From NCBI GenBank assembly GCA_903864835.1, contig CAIPHK010000015.1, positions 62,001 to 126,000 on the forward strand: a stretch of 64,000 nucleotides of DNA, given 5' to 3'. A program made the translations under genes and the position numbers. Positions 1 to 8,500 of the stretch are shown piece by piece (position 1 is the stretch's first letter; every line of letters begins with the position of its first letter). The notes under the pieces are model-generated. The model saw only the letters and a list, made by a program, of their open reading frames with translations. It did not search any database and was not told the origin of the DNA. The DNA is from an uncultured bacterium (GTDB lineage Bacteria > Margulisbacteria > Marinamargulisbacteria > SXXA01).

Positions 1-69
1 AAAAAATTGAGGATCGATTGAGTTATTTTCTACTAGTTCTGTAGCAATATGGGATAGGGTGGACGACAT
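1..69 (-). CDS. N-terminal fragment of a protein, possibly citrate synthase (runs off left edge)
   Basis: An open minus-strand frame starts with ATG at 69-67 and stays open to base 1, giving 23 residues (MSSTLSHIATELV followed by ENNSIDPQFF). A strong Shine-Dalgarno AAGGAG lies at 81-76, six bases before the ATG, which is the main reason to believe in the gene. The pattern of an amphipathic start followed by NNSIDPxxF recalls the N-terminus of one group of bacterial citrate synthases from memory. That identity is weak with so few residues. Only the presence of a gene start is well supported; the function needs the sequence to the left. Confidence 0.45.
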   Translation of the reverse strand, partial: MSSTLSHIATELVENNSIDPQFF

Positions 70-230
70 TCAACGCTCCTTGTGTGAGTCAAAAATTACT
101 GATTCACCGGGAGTCTATCACACCAGCGGATTAGCGAAAAATGTCATACGCCCAGAGTATGGTGGATCGGAGACCGAGAGGTTAGAATGGGACCACCTGG
201 AGCACGCAACTTTTGCAGCATTTCAGCCCT
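70..230. other. Intergenic stretch before tRNA-Arg, no gene seen
   Basis: This stretch separates the divergent gene start at 69 from the tRNA at 231. A 64-codon plus-strand open frame crosses it (59-253), but it runs into the tRNA body and has no recognisable protein features. I could not find a convincing -35/-10 pair for the tRNA, although a promoter must lie here or further left. Confidence 0.4.
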
Positions 231-307
231 GCCCTCGTAGCTCAGTAGGATAGAGCGCCGGATTCCTAATCCGGAGGCCGTGGGTTCGAATCCCGCCGTG
301 GGCACCA
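231..307 (+). tRNA. tRNA-Arg (anticodon CCU), CCA encoded
   Basis: A full cloverleaf is readable: acceptor strand GCCCTCG (231-237), D-arm GCTC/GAGC, anticodon stem CCGGA/TCCGG with loop TTCCTAA giving anticodon CCT, T-arm GTGGG-TTCGAAT-CCCGC, acceptor CGTGGGC (297-303), discriminator A and encoded CCA at 305-307. The acceptor stem has one U-U mismatch at the fifth pair (235 with 299). The exonuclease gene starts 15 bases after the CCA, so the two are probably co-transcribed. Confidence 0.95.
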
Positions 308-322
308 TTTTAGGGACCGATT

Positions 323-1690
323 ATGTGGATATTATATGATTTTGAGACCTCATCTCGGGCATTGATCGGCCAGATTATTTCGTACGCATTTTGGGTAGTG
401 GATGAGCGGTGGGAACCCGTACGGAGATTAACTGGAAAAATCCGTCTCCGCCCCACTGAATTTCCGGAACTCGATGCAATTTTAATTACTCGGACACAAA
501 TTGATTTATTGCAACGGGAGGGGAAATCCGAACTCGACGGCGCTCTTGAAATTCATCGATTTTTATCTCAATGCATCCAGGAGTATGGTCACTGTATTTT
601 GGCCGGATATAATTCGAGCCAATTCGATCTTAAATTTCTTCGGACAACGTTAATCAGAAATGGAATTAACCCCTATTTTATGGGGCGGCTCTCGTCCGTC
701 GACATCCTCCATTATGTTCAACATATTGCGATAACCCACCCCGACGAATTTCCATGGATATCCCAAGGAGAGTATTGGACATTTTCGCTCGAATCCGTCA
801 GTCGTTCACACGGGGTGCTCGATACCGCCCAGGCTCATGATGCAGAGGCCGACGTTCATGTGATGCGTAACCTTATTAGATGCATTGAAAACCGTTATTG
901 TGATCCACTGGTCGACTTTCGGCCCGTGCGCGTTCCTCACAATTCTCGATGTGAGCCCGAGTATGTCCTATTTAAACAACGGGTCAAAGCCACGCCACCA
1001 GAGAAAACCACCGTCCGAACCTGGTATCGCCTATTTCAGTCGAAGTCCGACCTTATTGTCGTCGAACTTTCCCTATTTCAGGAAAAACTACCCAACACTC
1101 TACCCGAGTTGATGGGCACCCTCCGATACATCAACTGCAATACCCAGTATTTCTCGACGGAACCACTTTCCCATGCGGCAGCGCTCGAATGGAATTCGAC
1201 CATTACCCGTATCGACGAACTGGCAGCCGAATTAAAATTGAATAGAGACCTCTACTTTGATCTCATTAAAAAACCGTGGGATATCGAATATCAAATTCAC
1301 GATATGGGCTTTGAAAGAATCAACACCCTAAACAAAATGATCGGCCAACTGACCCAATCCCCACAAAGCTATCAGGCCATCGTTACTCAGAATTGGCGGC
1401 CAAACGCCTCCGAAAAAGACCGTTTTTTAATCCAACTTTTTAACCGCTATGCCCTCAATAGCTTGCCCGATTTACCCGTCGATTTGACCGACCGCTATAT
1501 TATCCCTCGGTACATCAACCAAACGATGATCCGAGATGGAGACGATTCGCCCACTATCATATCCCAAATGGAACGCGCCCAAACGCTCCTCGTTGATGGC
1601 GATCAGTCTATACTGACCGCCTATCTCGACTACGCCCACCAGTTTATTGAGAGGTATGAATTAAATCGGTTTTTTAAAACCAGTGCTTAA
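323..1690 (+). CDS. sbcB: Exonuclease I-like DnaQ-fold 3'-5' exonuclease
   Basis: This 455-residue protein resembles exodeoxyribonuclease I (SbcB), which degrades single-stranded DNA 3' to 5' in recombination and mismatch repair. The N-terminal DnaQ/DEDDh fold is clear: DFET (D6, E8), a GYNSSQFD segment with D102, and AHDAEAD with H172 and D177, matching the spacing of the five catalytic residues of the family. About 250 further residues follow, as in E. coli ExoI (475 aa). The ATG has AGGGA seven bases upstream and lies 15 bases after tRNA-Arg. The 3' end overlaps convergent dnaJ by 17 bases. The family assignment is firm; strict ExoI orthology is likely but rests on motif and length only. 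Confidence 0.82.
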   Translation: MWILYDFETSSRALIGQIISYAFWVVDERWEPVRRLTGKIRLRPTEFPELDAILITRTQIDLLQREGKSELDGALEIHRFLSQCIQEYGHCILAGYNSSQFDLKFLRTTLIRNGINPYFMGRLSSVDILHYVQHIAITHPDEFPWISQGEYWTFSLESVSRSHGVLDTAQAHDAEADVHVMRNLIRCIENRYCDPLVDFRPVRVPHNSRCEPEYVLFKQRVKATPPEKTTVRTWYRLFQSKSDLIVVELSLFQEKLPNTLPELMGTLRYINCNTQYFSTEPLSHAAALEWNSTITRIDELAAELKLNRDLYFDLIKKPWDIEYQIHDMGFERINTLNKMIGQLTQSPQSYQAIVTQNWRPNASEKDRFLIQLFNRYALNSLPDLPVDLTDRYIIPRYINQTMIRDGDDSPTIISQMERAQTLLVDGDQSILTAYLDYAHQFIERYELNRFFKTSA

Positions 1691-2786
1691 CATGGTCAAA
1701 AATTGTCTTTTCGGTCTTAGCTGTTTCGCCGAGGGCAGAAAATTCTTGAACCAACGACTTTTCTTTTGAGGACAGTGTTGTTGGGATTTGGACCTGAACG
1801 CGAACATGTTGATCGCCGCGTCCATGGGAGCGCAATCGAGTAATACCTTTTCCTTTGAGCCGAAACAATGTTCCTGGCTGAGTTCCGGACGGTATCTTCA
1901 ACATCGCTTTTCCATCCAGTGTGGGAACTTCAATTTCGGTTCCGAGAATCGCGTTACCTACGGATATCGCAATCTCTATGTAAATATCGTCGCCGTCCCG
2001 TTTAAAAAACTTATGGTCTTTAACCGTTAAAAAGACATACAGATCACCCTGTTCGCCGCCCGGTTCCCCGTAATTCCCTTCGCGAGGAACACGCAATTTG
2101 GTGCCCCCATCCACACCTGCAGGAATATCAACACTCAGAGTTTTTTTCTTCTTTTCAATCCCCTTGCCGGCACATCGAGTGCAAGGGTTTTTTACGACCT
2201 CACCAGACCCATTGCAATGATGGCACGCCATCACCTGGGAAAAGCTTCCCAACAATGTTCGCTGAACCGTTTTAATTTGCCCAGTCCCGTTACAATGGGT
2301 ACAGGTGACTTTTGGGGTTCCGGGTTTTCGACCGTTTCCTTCACATCCCCCGCACGCTTCCAAATGAAAAATCTGGATTTCCTTCGACACTCCTGCGGCG
2401 GCTTCCTCGAGCGTTAACTCGAGATCATACCGCAAATCTTCCCCGCGTCGAGGTCCTTGTTGCCGAGACCGCCGCCCGCCACTCCCCCCAAAAAAAACAT
2501 CGAAAATATCGTCAAATCCTCCAGAAGAGAACCCTTCGAAACCGCCGAAGCCCCCGCCCCCAGCTGGGGTATCATCCGTTACCCCATACTGGTCATACTG
2601 TGCCCTTTTTTGGGAATCCGATAGGATCGAATACGCCCGTTGAACCTGTTTAAATTTATCTTCTGCCCCGGCCTCTTTATTGACGTCGGGATGGTATTTT
2701 CGGGCAAGCAGACGGTACGCCTTTTTAATTTCAGCGTCATCAACACCACGTTGCAGTTCAAGTATCGCGTAAAGATCCTCAGCCAT
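1674..2786 (-). CDS. dnaJ: Co-chaperone DnaJ (Hsp40)
   Basis: DnaJ delivers unfolded substrates to DnaK and stimulates its ATPase. All type I regions are present in 370 residues: an N-terminal J domain with the YHPDVN loop (HPD near residue 33), a Gly/Phe-rich linker (about 75-115), a zinc-binding region with four CxxCxGxG repeats (CGGCEGNG, CTHCNGTG, CHHCNGSG, CTRCAGKG), then the C-terminal substrate-binding domains. It is the last gene of the hrcA-grpE-dnaK-dnaJ operon, 12 bases after dnaK. Its tail overlaps the convergent exonuclease gene, leaving no room for a separate intergenic terminator. Confidence 0.98.
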   Translation of the reverse strand: MAEDLYAILELQRGVDDAEIKKAYRLLARKYHPDVNKEAGAEDKFKQVQRAYSILSDSQKRAQYDQYGVTDDTPAGGGGFGGFEGFSSGGFDDIFDVFFGGSGGRRSRQQGPRRGEDLRYDLELTLEEAAAGVSKEIQIFHLEACGGCEGNGRKPGTPKVTCTHCNGTGQIKTVQRTLLGSFSQVMACHHCNGSGEVVKNPCTRCAGKGIEKKKKTLSVDIPAGVDGGTKLRVPREGNYGEPGGEQGDLYVFLTVKDHKFFKRDGDDIYIEIAISVGNAILGTEIEVPTLDGKAMLKIPSGTQPGTLFRLKGKGITRLRSHGRGDQHVRVQVQIPTTLSSKEKSLVQEFSALGETAKTEKTIFDHVKHWF

Positions 2787-2798
2787 CTAATTTACTTT

Positions 2799-4685
2799 CT
2801 ATTTGGGGTCATTAACTTCTTTATAATCGGCATCTACGACTTGCTCTCCAGCCTCATTGGACGTCGCTTGTGACGCATCCCCTTCGGCGGCCGGCTCATC
2901 GGTTTTGTAGAGTTCTGAGGCAGCGTCATACACTTTTTTCTGCAGCGCTTCGGTCTCTGACTTAATCGTCTCCAGGTTATCTGTCCCTAGTGCCGCTTTC
3001 AAGGTCACGATACTTTCTTCAATACCGGTTTTGGTCGGCTCAGAAATTTTAGCTTCATTTTCTTTCAGCGTTTTTTCTGTCGAATAAATCAACGAATCGG
3101 CCCCATTACGTGCCTCAACCATTTCTTGACGTTTTTGATCTTCAGACGCATGGGCTTCGGCGTCTTTTTTCATATTTTCGATATCGTCTTTTGACAACCC
3201 GGACGAGGCCGTAATCGTAATTTTTTGTGATTTACCGGTCCCTTTGTCCTGAGCCTTTACGTTCAAAATACCATTCGCATCAACGTCTAAACTGACCTCA
3301 ACCTGAGGAACTCCACGTTGAGCAGAAGGAATCCCTTCCAAAATAAATCGGCCCAACGATCGATTGTCGCCGGCCATCGCCCGTTCACCTTGAAGAATAT
3401 GAACTTCAACGCTGGTTTGACCATCTGCTGCAGTCGAAAACACTTGGCTCCGAGATGTCGGAATCGTTGTATTCTTTTCGATCAACTTTGTAAAAACACC
3501 GCCCAGCGTTTCAATCCCTAAAGACAATGGGGTGACGTCCAGAAGTACAACGTCTTTAACATCTCCAGACAACACCGCGCCCTGAATTGCCGCGCCAATC
3601 GCAACCACTTCATCGGGATTAACCCCTTTATGAGGCTCTTTTCCGAACAGATCTTTAACCGCTTTTTGAATGGCAGGAATCCGTGTGGTTCCTCCTACCA
3701 GAATAACTTCATCGATTTCACCCACGGATAGGCCCGCATCTTTCAATGCTTGCTTGCAGGGCGCCATTGAACGCTCGATCATCGGAGCAATCATTTGCTC
3801 GAATTTTGATCGCGCCAGCTGATAATTCAAGTGCTTCGGCCCGGTAGCATCAGCTGTAATAAACGGAAGATTAATATCAGTAGTCATCGTTGAAGATAAC
3901 TCGATTTTCGCTTTTTCTGCAGCCTCTTTAAGCCGTTGAAGCGCCATCTGATCTTTGCTCAAATCAACGCCGTTTTCTTTTTTAAATTCATCACACAACC
4001 ATTGGATAATGAGGTCATCGATATCATCTCCACCCAATTGGGTGTCCCCATTAGTCGATTTAACCTCAAAAATACCATCGCCAATTTCGAGAATGGAAAT
4101 ATCAAAGGTTCCACCACCGAAGTCATAAACCGCAATTTTTTCGTCATTCTTTTTGTCCAACCCGTAGGCCAATGCCGCCGCTGTAGGCTCATTGATAATT
4201 CGAAGGACTTCAAGGCCCGCAATTTCACCCGCATCCTTGGTGGCTTTTCGTTGACTGTCGCTAAAGTAAGCAGGAACCGTAATGACCGCCTGAGTCACCG
4301 CTTCGCCCAAATATGCTTCTGCGTCTTTTTTAATCTTCTGCAATACCATTGCTGAGATTTCAGGAGGAGTATAATCCCGGTCTTGCCCGTTAATCACAAT
4401 TCCACCGTCAGCGCGCTCGGATACTTTATAAGGTCGGTTTCTTTTGACTTCCTTCAACCGACGTCCAATTAAACTTTTAACTGAGAAATACGTATGGGCT
4501 GGATTCGTGATGGCTTGACGTTTTGCTGGTTGGCCAACCAAACGTTCACCGTCTTTTGCAAAAGCGACAACGGAAGGAGTCGTTCGATTACCTTCCGAAT
4601 TTGAGATAACCGTCGGCTCGCCTCCCTCCATTACAGACACACATGAGTTAGTTGTTCCAAGATCGATTCCAATAATTTTTGACAT
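2799..4685 (-). CDS. dnaK: Hsp70 chaperone DnaK
   Basis: DnaK is the ATP-dependent Hsp70 chaperone. The 628-residue protein begins [14 protein letters not shown], the phosphate-1 loop of the actin-like ATPase domain, and carries the DFGGGTFD phosphate-2 motif and the VGGTTRIP signature. The substrate-binding domain follows from about residue 385, and the tail is acidic. I chose the ATG at 4685-4683 because AGAAAGGG sits eight bases upstream and the family start matches exactly; an in-frame GTG at 4706 would add seven residues of no family likeness. It lies between grpE and dnaJ under the CIRCE-controlled promoter at 6379-6407. Confidence 0.98.
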   Translation of the reverse strand: MSKIIGIDLGTTNSCVSVMEGGEPTVISNSEGNRTTPSVVAFAKDGERLVGQPAKRQAITNPAHTYFSVKSLIGRRLKEVKRNRPYKVSERADGGIVINGQDRDYTPPEISAMVLQKIKKDAEAYLGEAVTQAVITVPAYFSDSQRKATKDAGEIAGLEVLRIINEPTAAALAYGLDKKNDEKIAVYDFGGGTFDISILEIGDGIFEVKSTNGDTQLGGDDIDDLIIQWLCDEFKKENGVDLSKDQMALQRLKEAAEKAKIELSSTMTTDINLPFITADATGPKHLNYQLARSKFEQMIAPMIERSMAPCKQALKDAGLSVGEIDEVILVGGTTRIPAIQKAVKDLFGKEPHKGVNPDEVVAIGAAIQGAVLSGDVKDVVLLDVTPLSLGIETLGGVFTKLIEKNTTIPTSRSQVFSTAADGQTSVEVHILQGERAMAGDNRSLGRFILEGIPSAQRGVPQVEVSLDVDANGILNVKAQDKGTGKSQKITITASSGLSKDDIENMKKDAEAHASEDQKRQEMVEARNGADSLIYSTEKTLKENEAKISEPTKTGIEESIVTLKAALGTDNLETIKSETEALQKKVYDAASELYKTDEPAAEGDASQATSNEAGEQVVDADYKEVNDPK

Positions 4686-4733
4686 ATAATTGACCCTTTC
4701 TACCACTTAAACGAGTGGCAAATAATACAAATT

Positions 4734-5249
4734 CTATTTCGCAACGACAACCATTGCCGGCCGAATGACTCGATCCTGCAATTTATAACCACGTTGAAAT
4801 TCCTTCACGACCGTTCCTGCTGCCACTCCTTCTGCTTCCTCCTCCGATACCGCCATATGGACGTTGGTATCAAATGTCGTATTAAGGGAGTCGAATGCGG
4901 TCACCCCTAATTTTTCCAAGGTGGTGATCAGCTGCTTATGAATGAGCTGAACCCCTTCAACAAGCGATGCGATGCTCGGGTCATTAAACGACGCCAAGGC
5001 CCGATCAAAGCTATCTACAATCGGCAGAAACTCCCCAATCATCTTTTCGTTGGCGTATTGCCGAAATGCATCGACTTCAGCATCTTTACGCTTCCGAAAA
5101 TTTTCAAAATCGGCCCTCGCACGCAATGCGCGTTCTTGCTCTTGCGACACCTTTTTTGTGAGTTCGGATATCTTGGCTTCCAGGTCACCATCTTCTACTA
5201 CTTCCATATTTTCAACCACGGTTGATTGATCTAACGATTCTTCAGACAT
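4734..5249 (-). CDS. grpE: Nucleotide exchange factor GrpE
   Basis: GrpE releases ADP from DnaK. The 171-residue protein has an acidic, poorly conserved N-terminus, a long coiled coil (about 20-75, including ARADFENFRKR), and the C-terminal beta domain ending near GYKLQDRVIRPAMVVVAK, which is the family signature. The ATG at 5249 is preferred over an upstream in-frame start at 5273 because AAGGAGG stands eight bases before it. It overlaps the end of hrcA by eight bases, so translation of the two is probably coupled. Confidence 0.97.
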   Translation of the reverse strand: MSEESLDQSTVVENMEVVEDGDLEAKISELTKKVSQEQERALRARADFENFRKRKDAEVDAFRQYANEKMIGEFLPIVDSFDRALASFNDPSIASLVEGVQLIHKQLITTLEKLGVTAFDSLNTTFDTNVHMAVSEEEAEGVAAGTVVKEFQRGYKLQDRVIRPAMVVVAK

Positions 5250-6333
5250 TTGATGCGCCTCCTTGTACAACACTTCTATTTTGGTTCAAATAATCAGTAA
5301 TTCTCGCGGTTACCCCTTGAACCATGGGAATAACCCGATCGTAGGCCATCCGTCGTGGACCCAACACGCCCACCATACCGATGGGTTCGTCGTCTACCGC
5401 GTACGGCGCAACAACGATACTGCAGTCTTTCAACTCTTCAATATGGTGTTCGTCACCGATCACCACTTGGGGTTGATTAAATGCCAAATACTCCGAAAAT
5501 ACAGCTAACATCACCTTCGTCTCTTCTAACGTGGACAATACCTTCTGGGTTAATTCAACATTTCGAAATTCAGGTAGTCGAATCATGTTGGACATTCCCC
5601 TCATCATCAATTTGTCTGATCCCGAGTTAAACCGACGTAACCGCTGAATTTCTTCAGTAATCTGAGTCAACACCCCTTCATATAAAGGAAGTTCCGACAC
5701 CAGGTCCTCAACCACCGATTTATTGAGCTCGAACGTCGGTCGCCCGCTTAGCTTTTCGGTCAGTAATTTCGAGATTTTATTCAAATCTTCTTGATCCACT
5801 CGATCACTTATTTTAACTAAAAACTCACAGTTCACGCCGACCTTATTCAACAACACCACCAACACCATATCCAAATCAACCAATATCAAATGGGCCAATT
5901 TTAACGTTTCCTGATAAATATCAGGCATCAAGATGATGGTCGTATAATCAATCAAATTCCCCATCAAGTCGGTTACTTGCCCAAGAATTTGCTGAATATT
6001 ATGCCCAATAAGTTGAACATCCCCATGAAGACCCGGCACAGTGGCATCCAATGGATGTAATCGATCGACAACGCCATCAACGTACAACCGATACCCTTTA
6101 TCAGTTGGAACTCGTCCCGAGGACTGATGGACTTGGGTCAAATAGCCCCCTTTTTCAAGGTCGCTCAAATCATTGCGAATGGTTGCCGAACTAACCGACA
6201 AACCCGCAGTTTCAGACAGCCATTTAGATCCAACTGGTTCGCCGTTTTGAATATAACCGCTAATCGTTTGATCCAGCAGCTGGCGTCTCCGCCCACTTAG
6301 TTCTGGTTGTTTTATTTCGGACAGCATGTCCAT
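5242..6333 (-). CDS. hrcA: Heat-inducible transcription repressor HrcA
   Basis: HrcA represses class I heat-shock genes by binding CIRCE. The 363-residue protein has the N-terminal winged helix (RRRQLLDQTISGYI ... VSSATIRNDLSDLEKGGYL) and the SSGRVPTDKGYRLYVD motif typical of the family, followed by the GAF-like dimerisation region. I chose the ATG at 6333 because GAGGT lies six bases upstream; GTG at 6360 falls inside the CIRCE operator and is unlikely. It heads hrcA-grpE-dnaK-dnaJ, and the CIRCE at 6354-6380 implies autoregulation of the whole operon. Confidence 0.96.
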   Translation of the reverse strand: MDMLSEIKQPELSGRRRQLLDQTISGYIQNGEPVGSKWLSETAGLSVSSATIRNDLSDLEKGGYLTQVHQSSGRVPTDKGYRLYVDGVVDRLHPLDATVPGLHGDVQLIGHNIQQILGQVTDLMGNLIDYTTIILMPDIYQETLKLAHLILVDLDMVLVVLLNKVGVNCEFLVKISDRVDQEDLNKISKLLTEKLSGRPTFELNKSVVEDLVSELPLYEGVLTQITEEIQRLRRFNSGSDKLMMRGMSNMIRLPEFRNVELTQKVLSTLEETKVMLAVFSEYLAFNQPQVVIGDEHHIEELKDCSIVVAPYAVDDEPIGMVGVLGPRRMAYDRVIPMVQGVTARITDYLNQNRSVVQGGASNV

Positions 6334-6353
6334 CTCAACCTCAATACTCGAAA

Positions 6354-6380
6354 TTAGCACTCACAAGCGCCGAGTGCTAG
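6354..6380 (-). promoter_or_regulatory. CIRCE operator (HrcA binding site)
   Basis: TTAGCACTC (6354-6362), nine spacer bases, then GAGTGCTAG (6372-6380). The consensus is TTAGCACTC-N9-GAGTGCTAA, so one base departs from the perfect repeat. The element lies between the promoter and the hrcA start and shares its outer two bases with the -10 box, so bound HrcA would block RNA polymerase directly. Confidence 0.96.
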
Positions 6381-6407
6381 ATTATTAGTCCACAGTGGGA
6401 TTGTCAA
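6379..6407 (-). promoter_or_regulatory. Sigma70-type promoter of the hrcA-grpE-dnaK-dnaJ operon
   Basis: On the minus strand a perfect -35 TTGACA (6407-6402), a 17-base spacer and -10 TAATCT (6384-6379) lie just upstream of the CIRCE element. Transcription would start within the CIRCE spacer, about 35 bases before the hrcA ATG. Confidence 0.88.
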
Positions 6408-6434
6408 ATATTTCGTACGCAACTCGATCTTCGT

Positions 6435-6464
6435 TTGACGCTACAAACCGTTGGTCGGTATAAA
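6435..6464 (+). promoter_or_regulatory. Probable promoter of the MFS gene
   Basis: TTGACG (6435-6440), 18 bases, TATAAA (6459-6464). The start codon of the MFS gene follows eight bases after the -10, so the mRNA would be leaderless or nearly so. Alternatively AAAGG (6462-6466) serves as ribosome binding site of a transcript starting further upstream. It is back to back with the heat-shock promoter. Confidence 0.6.
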
Positions 6465-6472
6465 GGTATCCT

Positions 6473-7642
6473 ATGAAATTAAGCCAACAAACAAGGGAAT
6501 TCATCACATTATACCTTGTGGTTGCCACAGAGCTCATCGGATTTGGTCTGATCATTCCGATCCTGCCCCAAATTGCATACAACTATAATCAAACCCCCTT
6601 GATGATGGGGATCTTGTTAGCGGCTTATTCGTTTGCTCAATTCATAGCAGCGCCATTTCTTGGCGCTTTATCCGATCGAATCGGCCGAAAGCCAGTTCTC
6701 GTTATTAGTAAACTGGGATCGATAATTGGTTACATCGTCCTCGCGCTATCCCACTCCTACTGGATGATCTTTGTCTCGCGACTGTTGGATGGATTTACCG
6801 GTGGCAACATTTCCGCAGCACGCGCTTATGCCGCAGACATCACCACTGAAGCAGAGCGACCCAAAGGCATGGCAGTTATCGGAATTGCATTTGGAACCGG
6901 ATTTATACTCGGGCCTGCGTTAGGCGGCCTCTTATATGGAATGGGAAATCATGGACATATGATCGCAGCCCTGACCGCAGGAACAATGTCATTAATTGCA
7001 CTACTGCTCACGATTTTTATTCTAAAGGAACCCGTCCGTCGTACCGAGAGTCGACACAAAGCGCGGCTTTGGCCAGTGATTTCAAGCCGAGCAATTCTTG
7101 CGATTTGCATCGCCCAAGTAACCTATATGATTTTATTTTCAGCATTCGAAAGCACATTTTCTGTCTATACATTTACGATGTTTCAGCTGACGCCACGTGA
7201 CAACAGCATGATCTTCTTATTCATCGGAATTTTAGCCCTGATTATACAAGGAACCATTACCCGCAAAGCCCCAAAAAATTTATTGAAGGTGACAATTTTT
7301 GGATTTCTGATCGTTGCCGTTGGCTTCATAGCCATTCATTTCTCGGGCACAATCGCCTACCTGTTGGGCGGGTTATCCATTTTGTCCCTCGGGGTAGCCT
7401 TGGTTAACTCCTATTTGCCGTCGTTACTGACCACCCAGTGCCACGCCGACAACCGAGGCGCGGTCATTGGTGTTTTTGAAGGCATCGGAAGTTTGAGTCG
7501 GGTCGTCGGGCCCATCGTCGGGTACACCACGATTCTAAGCCCTCTCGACGGTGGATTCATCTATTTTACACTCATTTTAGTGGTGTTGATTCTGGGCTTT
7601 GCGCCCGTAATGCTTAGTCTTCGAAAACCCACTGCGGCATAA
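6473..7642 (+). CDS. Major facilitator superfamily transporter (TetA/multidrug type)
   Basis: This 389-residue integral membrane protein has about twelve hydrophobic segments. The loop after TM2 carries GALSDRIGRKP, the MFS motif A, and TM5 has the GPALGGLL antiporter-type motif, as in drug:H+ antiporters such as TetA. The substrate cannot be read from sequence. It is divergent from hrcA and its stop codon overlaps the lpxC start by one base (TAATG), so the two form an operon; a link to envelope assembly is possible but not shown. Confidence 0.88.
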   Translation: MKLSQQTREFITLYLVVATELIGFGLIIPILPQIAYNYNQTPLMMGILLAAYSFAQFIAAPFLGALSDRIGRKPVLVISKLGSIIGYIVLALSHSYWMIFVSRLLDGFTGGNISAARAYAADITTEAERPKGMAVIGIAFGTGFILGPALGGLLYGMGNHGHMIAALTAGTMSLIALLLTIFILKEPVRRTESRHKARLWPVISSRAILAICIAQVTYMILFSAFESTFSVYTFTMFQLTPRDNSMIFLFIGILALIIQGTITRKAPKNLLKVTIFGFLIVAVGFIAIHFSGTIAYLLGGLSILSLGVALVNSYLPSLLTTQCHADNRGAVIGVFEGIGSLSRVVGPIVGYTTILSPLDGGFIYFTLILVVLILGFAPVMLSLRKPTAA

Positions 7643-8460
7643 TGAATCGGGCCACACTTCACTCCCCCATTACGCTGACGGGCGTCGGTATTCATTCTGG
7701 ATGCGCATGCCAGGTTCAACTATCTCCTGCACCCATTGGATCCGGCATCGTATTTTTCACTCCGGGGTCGGATGGCTCAATCGGCGAGGTCCAGGCGCAT
7801 GCGAATTACGTCGTCCCACAGACGAGAGCAACTCGTATTGAGAAAAACGGATATCAGGTCCTCACGCCCGAACATCTCCTAGCGGCACTGTTTGGACTCG
7901 GCGTATCCGATGCAATCATCACACTGACCTCACCGGAAGTTCCCATTCTCGATGGCAGCGCCTTACCGTTTACCGATGCGATATCGGCCACCGGTGTTTT
8001 AAAATCGGATACTCCCTGGGCGGCTACCACTATTTTGAAACCCATCCACCGAACTGAGCAAGGGGCCACCGTCCTCGCCCTTCCTGATGCGGGACTTCGT
8101 TTTTCCATGATTATCGAATACGACAATTTTATTGGAACACAATCCGTTACCTGGGAGTATAACCAACCGTCATTTTCTCAAGACGTTGCACCGGCTCGCA
8201 CTTATGGATTCAAATCTGAAATTGATCAATTGATCGCGGCCGGACTTGGAAAAGGCGGCACATTGGATAACGCAGTGGTCATCGGGGACAGTAACTATCT
8301 ATCGACACTCCGCTTCCCTGATGAATTGGTTCGTCACAAATTGCTCGATTTGATCGGGGACCTCAGCCTTACCGGCTCATTTTTACAAGGTCATTTTATT
8401 GGGATTCGGTCGGGTCACTCACTAAATCGGTTAATGGCAGAGGCCCTTTCTCAATTGTAG
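7642..8460 (+). CDS. lpxC: UDP-3-O-acyl-N-acetylglucosamine deacetylase
   Basis: LpxC catalyses the committed step of lipid A synthesis and so marks a lipopolysaccharide-bearing outer membrane. The 272-residue protein has both LpxC domains and the zinc site: H78 in TPEHLL with the adjacent catalytic E77, H232 and D236 in the RHKLLDLIGD segment, and the general acid H259 in IRSGHS. Its length is slightly below E. coli LpxC (305). It starts at the ATG that overlaps the stop of the preceding MFS gene. No other lipid A gene is nearby. Confidence 0.95.
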   Translation: MNRATLHSPITLTGVGIHSGCACQVQLSPAPIGSGIVFFTPGSDGSIGEVQAHANYVVPQTRATRIEKNGYQVLTPEHLLAALFGLGVSDAIITLTSPEVPILDGSALPFTDAISATGVLKSDTPWAATTILKPIHRTEQGATVLALPDAGLRFSMIIEYDNFIGTQSVTWEYNQPSFSQDVAPARTYGFKSEIDQLIAAGLGKGGTLDNAVVIGDSNYLSTLRFPDELVRHKLLDLIGDLSLTGSFLQGHFIGIRSGHSLNRLMAEALSQL

Positions 8461-8500
8461 TTACAACTCGTATATTGGCAGGGAAAACCCCGAGAGTATC

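Noticed and set aside
59-253. A 64-codon plus-strand open frame before and into tRNA-Arg
   Set aside because: It runs through the tRNA body, has no ribosome binding site and overlaps the better supported minus-strand start at 69.
4704-4706. GTG start for dnaK
   Set aside because: It adds residues absent from DnaK, and the ATG at 4685 has a good ribosome binding site.
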